This document shows, one piece after another, positions 61,710-64,000 of a DNA stretch of 64,000 nt; position 1 is the first letter of the stretch, and each line of letters starts with the position of its first letter. The DNA is taken from NCBI GenBank assembly GCA_012729855.1, contig JAAYCI010000004.1, positions 62,001 through 126,000 on the forward strand, in the 5' to 3' direction. The DNA is from Oscillospiraceae bacterium (GTDB taxonomy: Bacteria; Bacillota; Clostridia; Oscillospirales; Ruminococcaceae). A model generated the notes under the pieces. That model made no database searches, was not told the origin of the DNA, and saw nothing but the letters and a program-made list of their open reading frames with translations. A program made the translations under genes and the position numbers.

Positions 61710-61738
61710 TGTCTTTTTCGCCTGCATAATGCTAGAAT
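61710..61738 (+). promoter_or_regulatory. Promoter candidate for the polyphosphate kinase gene
   Basis: TGTCTT and TAGAAT are 17 bp apart, with an extended -10 TGC directly before TAGAAT. Confidence 0.45.
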
Positions 61739-61772
61739 ATAGGGTAACTTACAAGGAAAAGGGGTGCGTGCC

Positions 61773-63269
61773 ATGCTGGACAAGCTGAACCTGGACGTTA
61801 CCATGACCAAGGAAGCCTACCGAGAAGAGATAAAACCTTTAAAAGAGCGGCTGGCGGTGCTGCAGCACGAGGTGAAAAACAACGGCCTGCCGGTGATGGT
61901 GATATTTGAGGGCTGGAGCGCCGCCGGCAAGGGCAGTGTGCTGAGCGACGTGATTTTGCAGCTGGATCCCCGCAACTTTACCGCCAAAAGCACCCAAAAC
62001 CCCACCACTGAAGAGAAGCGCGAGCCCTTTTTGTGGCGGCATTGGCGCAGCATCCCGCGGGCGGGGCTGTTTGCCATTTACGACCGCAGCTGGTACCCCG
62101 AAGTGGGCGCCGCCCGGGCCGAAAAGCTGGTCACCTCGGCGGCGGCGCTGGAGAAAATGGATTCCATCAATGTGTTCGAGCGCCAGATGGCCGACGACGG
62201 CGCACTGATCATCAAGTTTTTCCTGCACATTAGCCAGAAAGAACAGAAAAAGCGGCTGGACGGCCTGGCGGCCAACAAATCCACCGCCTGGCGTGTGAAC
62301 AAAGAGGACTACCGAAACAACAAACAATATCACAATTTCTACCGATGCTATGACGAAATGCTGGAGCGTACCCACACCACCCACGCCCCCTGGCACCTGG
62401 TTCCCGCGCACGACCTGCGTGCCGCGCTGGCGGAAATTTACCGCACGCTGGTGGGCCGCATCGAAGCGGCGCTGGCCGAAAAAAAAGCCAGGGAAGCCGC
62501 TCCCCCGCCCGATCTGTCGGCCCTGCCGCTCTCGGCCGGCAAGTTCACGCTGGTGCAGCGCCCCACGCTGGAGGAAGTGTTCCTGGGGCAGGACATGGAG
62601 CGCGAGGAATACCGCAAGCGCCTGAAAGCTGGCCAGAAAAAGCTGGCCAAGCTGCACAACGCCATCTATCTGAAGAAGATCCCCCTCATTATTGCCTACG
62701 AGGGCTGGGACGCCGCGGGCAAGGGCGGCAACATCAAGCGCCTGACCGAAGCGCTGGACCCGCGCGGCTACGAGGTGATTCCCATTGCCAGCCCCACACC
62801 GCCCGAAAAAGAGCGCCAGCACCTGTGGCGCTTCTGGAACGCCCTGCCCAAGGACGGCCACATTGCTATTTTTGACCGCACCTGGTATGGCCGGGTGCTG
62901 GTGGAGCGGGTAGAGGGCTTTACCACCGAGGCCGGCTGGCGCCGCGCCTACCGCGAGCTGAACGAGTTTGAGGCCGAGCTGGCCGGCTGGGGCGCCGTGG
63001 TGCTGAAATTTTGGCTGCACATCGACAAAGATGAGCAGCTTAGGCGCTTCAAGGCCCGGCAGGAAACCCCCGAAAAGCAGTGGAAAATAACCGACGAGGA
63101 CTGGCGCAACCGCGAAAAGTGGGACGCCTACCAGGTGGCGGTGGACGACATGGTGCGCCTGACCAGCACCGGCTTCGCGCCCTGGACCATCATCGAGAGC
63201 CAGAACAAGCTGTACGGGCGCATCAAGGCCATCGAGACGGTCATCGACGCCATCGAGGCACGGGTATAG
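61773..63269 (+). CDS. Tandem-domain polyphosphate kinase 2 (polyphosphate:AMP phosphotransferase type)
   Basis: 498 residues from ATG 61773, with AAGGGG 8 bp upstream. The GTG at 61764 sits too close to that site. It has two PPK2 domains. The first (about 28-235) has P-loop EGWSAAGKGS, the DRSWY motif IYDRSWYPEV and a C-terminal KSTAWRV segment. The second (about 285-498) has EGWDAAGKGG, IFDRTWYGRV and EKQWKITDEDW. Two-domain PPK2s of this size are typically class II enzymes that phosphorylate AMP with polyphosphate, with the C-terminal domain catalytic. It gives an ATP/ADP-saving route for energy. mnmA begins 2 bp after the stop. Confidence 0.93.
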   Translation: MLDKLNLDVTMTKEAYREEIKPLKERLAVLQHEVKNNGLPVMVIFEGWSAAGKGSVLSDVILQLDPRNFTAKSTQNPTTEEKREPFLWRHWRSIPRAGLFAIYDRSWYPEVGAARAEKLVTSAAALEKMDSINVFERQMADDGALIIKFFLHISQKEQKKRLDGLAANKSTAWRVNKEDYRNNKQYHNFYRCYDEMLERTHTTHAPWHLVPAHDLRAALAEIYRTLVGRIEAALAEKKAREAAPPPDLSALPLSAGKFTLVQRPTLEEVFLGQDMEREEYRKRLKAGQKKLAKLHNAIYLKKIPLIIAYEGWDAAGKGGNIKRLTEALDPRGYEVIPIASPTPPEKERQHLWRFWNALPKDGHIAIFDRTWYGRVLVERVEGFTTEAGWRRAYRELNEFEAELAGWGAVVLKFWLHIDKDEQLRRFKARQETPEKQWKITDEDWRNREKWDAYQVAVDDMVRLTSTGFAPWTIIESQNKLYGRIKAIETVIDAIEARV

Positions 63270-63270
63270 C

Positions 63271-64000
63271 ATGCGGGTATTGCTGGCACTCTCCGGCGGG
63301 GTAGACTCCTCCGCCTGCATCCCGCTGCTACAGCAGGCCGGGTACGACGTTTCGGCCTGTGTCATCGCCTTCTCGCCCGCCCATGCCGGGGCGGTGGCGG
63401 CGGCGCAGCAGGTGGCGCAGCAGGCGGGCATTCCGCTCACAGTTGTGCACCGTGAGGACGCCTTTGACGCGCTGGTGGTGCAGCCTTTTTGCCGGGAATA
63501 CGCCGCCGGGCGCACCCCCAACCCCTGCCCCATGTGCAACCCGCTGGTAAAGTTCCGCGCGCTGGCCGACGAGGCCGACCGCCTGGGCATTGACGCCATT
63601 GCCAGCGGGCATTATGCGCAGGTGCGCGAAGTGGACGGCACCTTTTATGTGGCGCAGGCGGCCAGCGCTGCCCGCGACCAAAGCTATATGCTCTACCGCC
63701 TGCCGCAGGACATTCTGCGCCGGCTGCTGCTGCCGGCCGGGGCTCTGGAGAAGGCGGACATTCGGGCGGTGGCCGCCCAAAGCGGCTTTGCCAGCGCCAA
63801 CGCGCCCGACAGCCAGGAGATTTGCTTTGTGCCCAACGGCAACTACGCCGGTTTTATTGAGCGGCGGGGCGTACAGGGACTGCCGGGGCGGTTTATCGGC
63901 CCGGGCGGCGAGGACCTGGGCCCCCACCGCGGGGTACTGCACTACACCGTGGGCCAGCGCCGGGGCATTGGCTTGGCGCTGGGCAAGCCGGTGTTTGTGA
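63271..64000 (+). CDS. mnmA: tRNA-specific 2-thiouridylase MnmA, 3' end cut off
   Basis: 243 codons to the window edge (full proteins are about 350-360). The PP-loop is LSGGVDSSACIP at 7-18. Catalytic Cys C86 is in RTPNPCPMCN, and the second catalytic Cys C185 is in DSQEICFVPNG. GHYAQVREVDGTFYVAQAASAARDQSYML and TVGQRRGIGLALG also match. MnmA adds sulfur to U34 of tRNA-Lys, Glu and Gln, using a persulfide donor. Only a 1-bp gap separates it from the polyphosphate kinase stop. Confidence 0.95.
   Translation, partial: MRVLLALSGGVDSSACIPLLQQAGYDVSACVIAFSPAHAGAVAAAQQVAQQAGIPLTVVHREDAFDALVVQPFCREYAAGRTPNPCPMCNPLVKFRALADEADRLGIDAIASGHYAQVREVDGTFYVAQAASAARDQSYMLYRLPQDILRRLLLPAGALEKADIRAVAAQSGFASANAPDSQEICFVPNGNYAGFIERRGVQGLPGRFIGPGGEDLGPHRGVLHYTVGQRRGIGLALGKPVFV

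Noticed and set aside
61839-63599. A 586-codon antisense frame over the polyphosphate kinase gene
   Set aside because: Its composition mirrors the GC-rich third positions of the PPK2 gene, whose motifs are unambiguous.
1-64000. CRISPR array, prophage, insertion sequence or rRNA operon
   Set aside because: I saw no regularly spaced repeats, no transposase, integrase or phage structural genes, and no rRNA signature. Only short inverted and tandem repeats were found.

Overview
The window reads as chromosomal DNA of a high-GC, anaerobic, Gram-positive Firmicute of the class Clostridia, most likely an Oscillospirales (Ruminococcaceae-like) gut bacterium. This is inferred from gene content and synteny, not from a marker search. 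The supporting features are the blocks phoH-ybeY-dgkA-era-recO and tilS-hpt-ftsH, the Firmicute families DUF951 and DUF4364, ThyX instead of ThyA, a Na+-pumping decarboxylase, and oxygen-sensitive iron-sulfur flavoenzymes. Genes are densely packed on both strands, often with 4-17 bp start/stop overlaps and non-ATG starts.

Layout. 1-4.4 kb: a truncated secreted beta-helix/Ig-like surface protein, an M23-type envelope protein and an orphan. 4.5-6.6 kb: an acyl-CoA dehydrogenase-like gene behind a long structured leader. 6.6-13.2 kb: phoH, ybeY, dgkA, era, a 195-bp inverted-repeat element, recO and mutS2. 13.2-20.8 kb: a DUF5714-type Cys-rich protein, a HAD hydrolase, an Fe-S ene-reductase, a DUF3810 membrane metalloprotease, small membrane proteins and tRNA-Thr(CGT). 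21-24.5 kb: a second ene-reductase in operon with a ferredoxin-nitroreductase, then a GNAT. 24.5-26.8 kb: a phosphotriesterase-family hydrolase overlapping an MFS transporter gene that carries an in-frame ochre stop. 26.9-32.5 kb: an envelope block of amidase, lipoprotein, membrane protein, sensor kinase and OmpR-type regulator. 32.7-38.6 kb: M18 aminopeptidase, lytic transglycosylase, coaE, tsaC, prfA, DUF951 and an HD-domain protein. 39-45 kb: DUF4364 regulator, a small membrane protein, two polysaccharide-initiation genes, rnr and secG. 45-59.6 kb: a type IIA topoisomerase pair, ftsH, hpt, tilS, two acyl/aminoacyl-transferase-like proteins, tmk, thyX and a PcrA helicase. 59.7-64 kb: decarboxylase beta and gamma subunits, a tandem-domain PPK2 and the start of mnmA.

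How it fits together. Most genes are housekeeping: ribosome and tRNA maturation, dTMP synthesis, DNA repair, topology and protein quality control. The accessory content is envelope-related or reductive metabolism. The most informative non-coding signal is a pair of near-identical 11-bp-period direct repeats, one before the OmpR-family regulator gene and one before the lipoprotein-amidase genes. They suggest a self-contained envelope-response regulon. Other points of interest are the inverted-repeat element upstream of recO, a three-hairpin array upstream of the regulator, and a switch-like leader upstream of the acyl-CoA dehydrogenase. I found no CRISPR array, phage module, insertion sequence or rRNA. 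I cannot claim a demonstrably new system.
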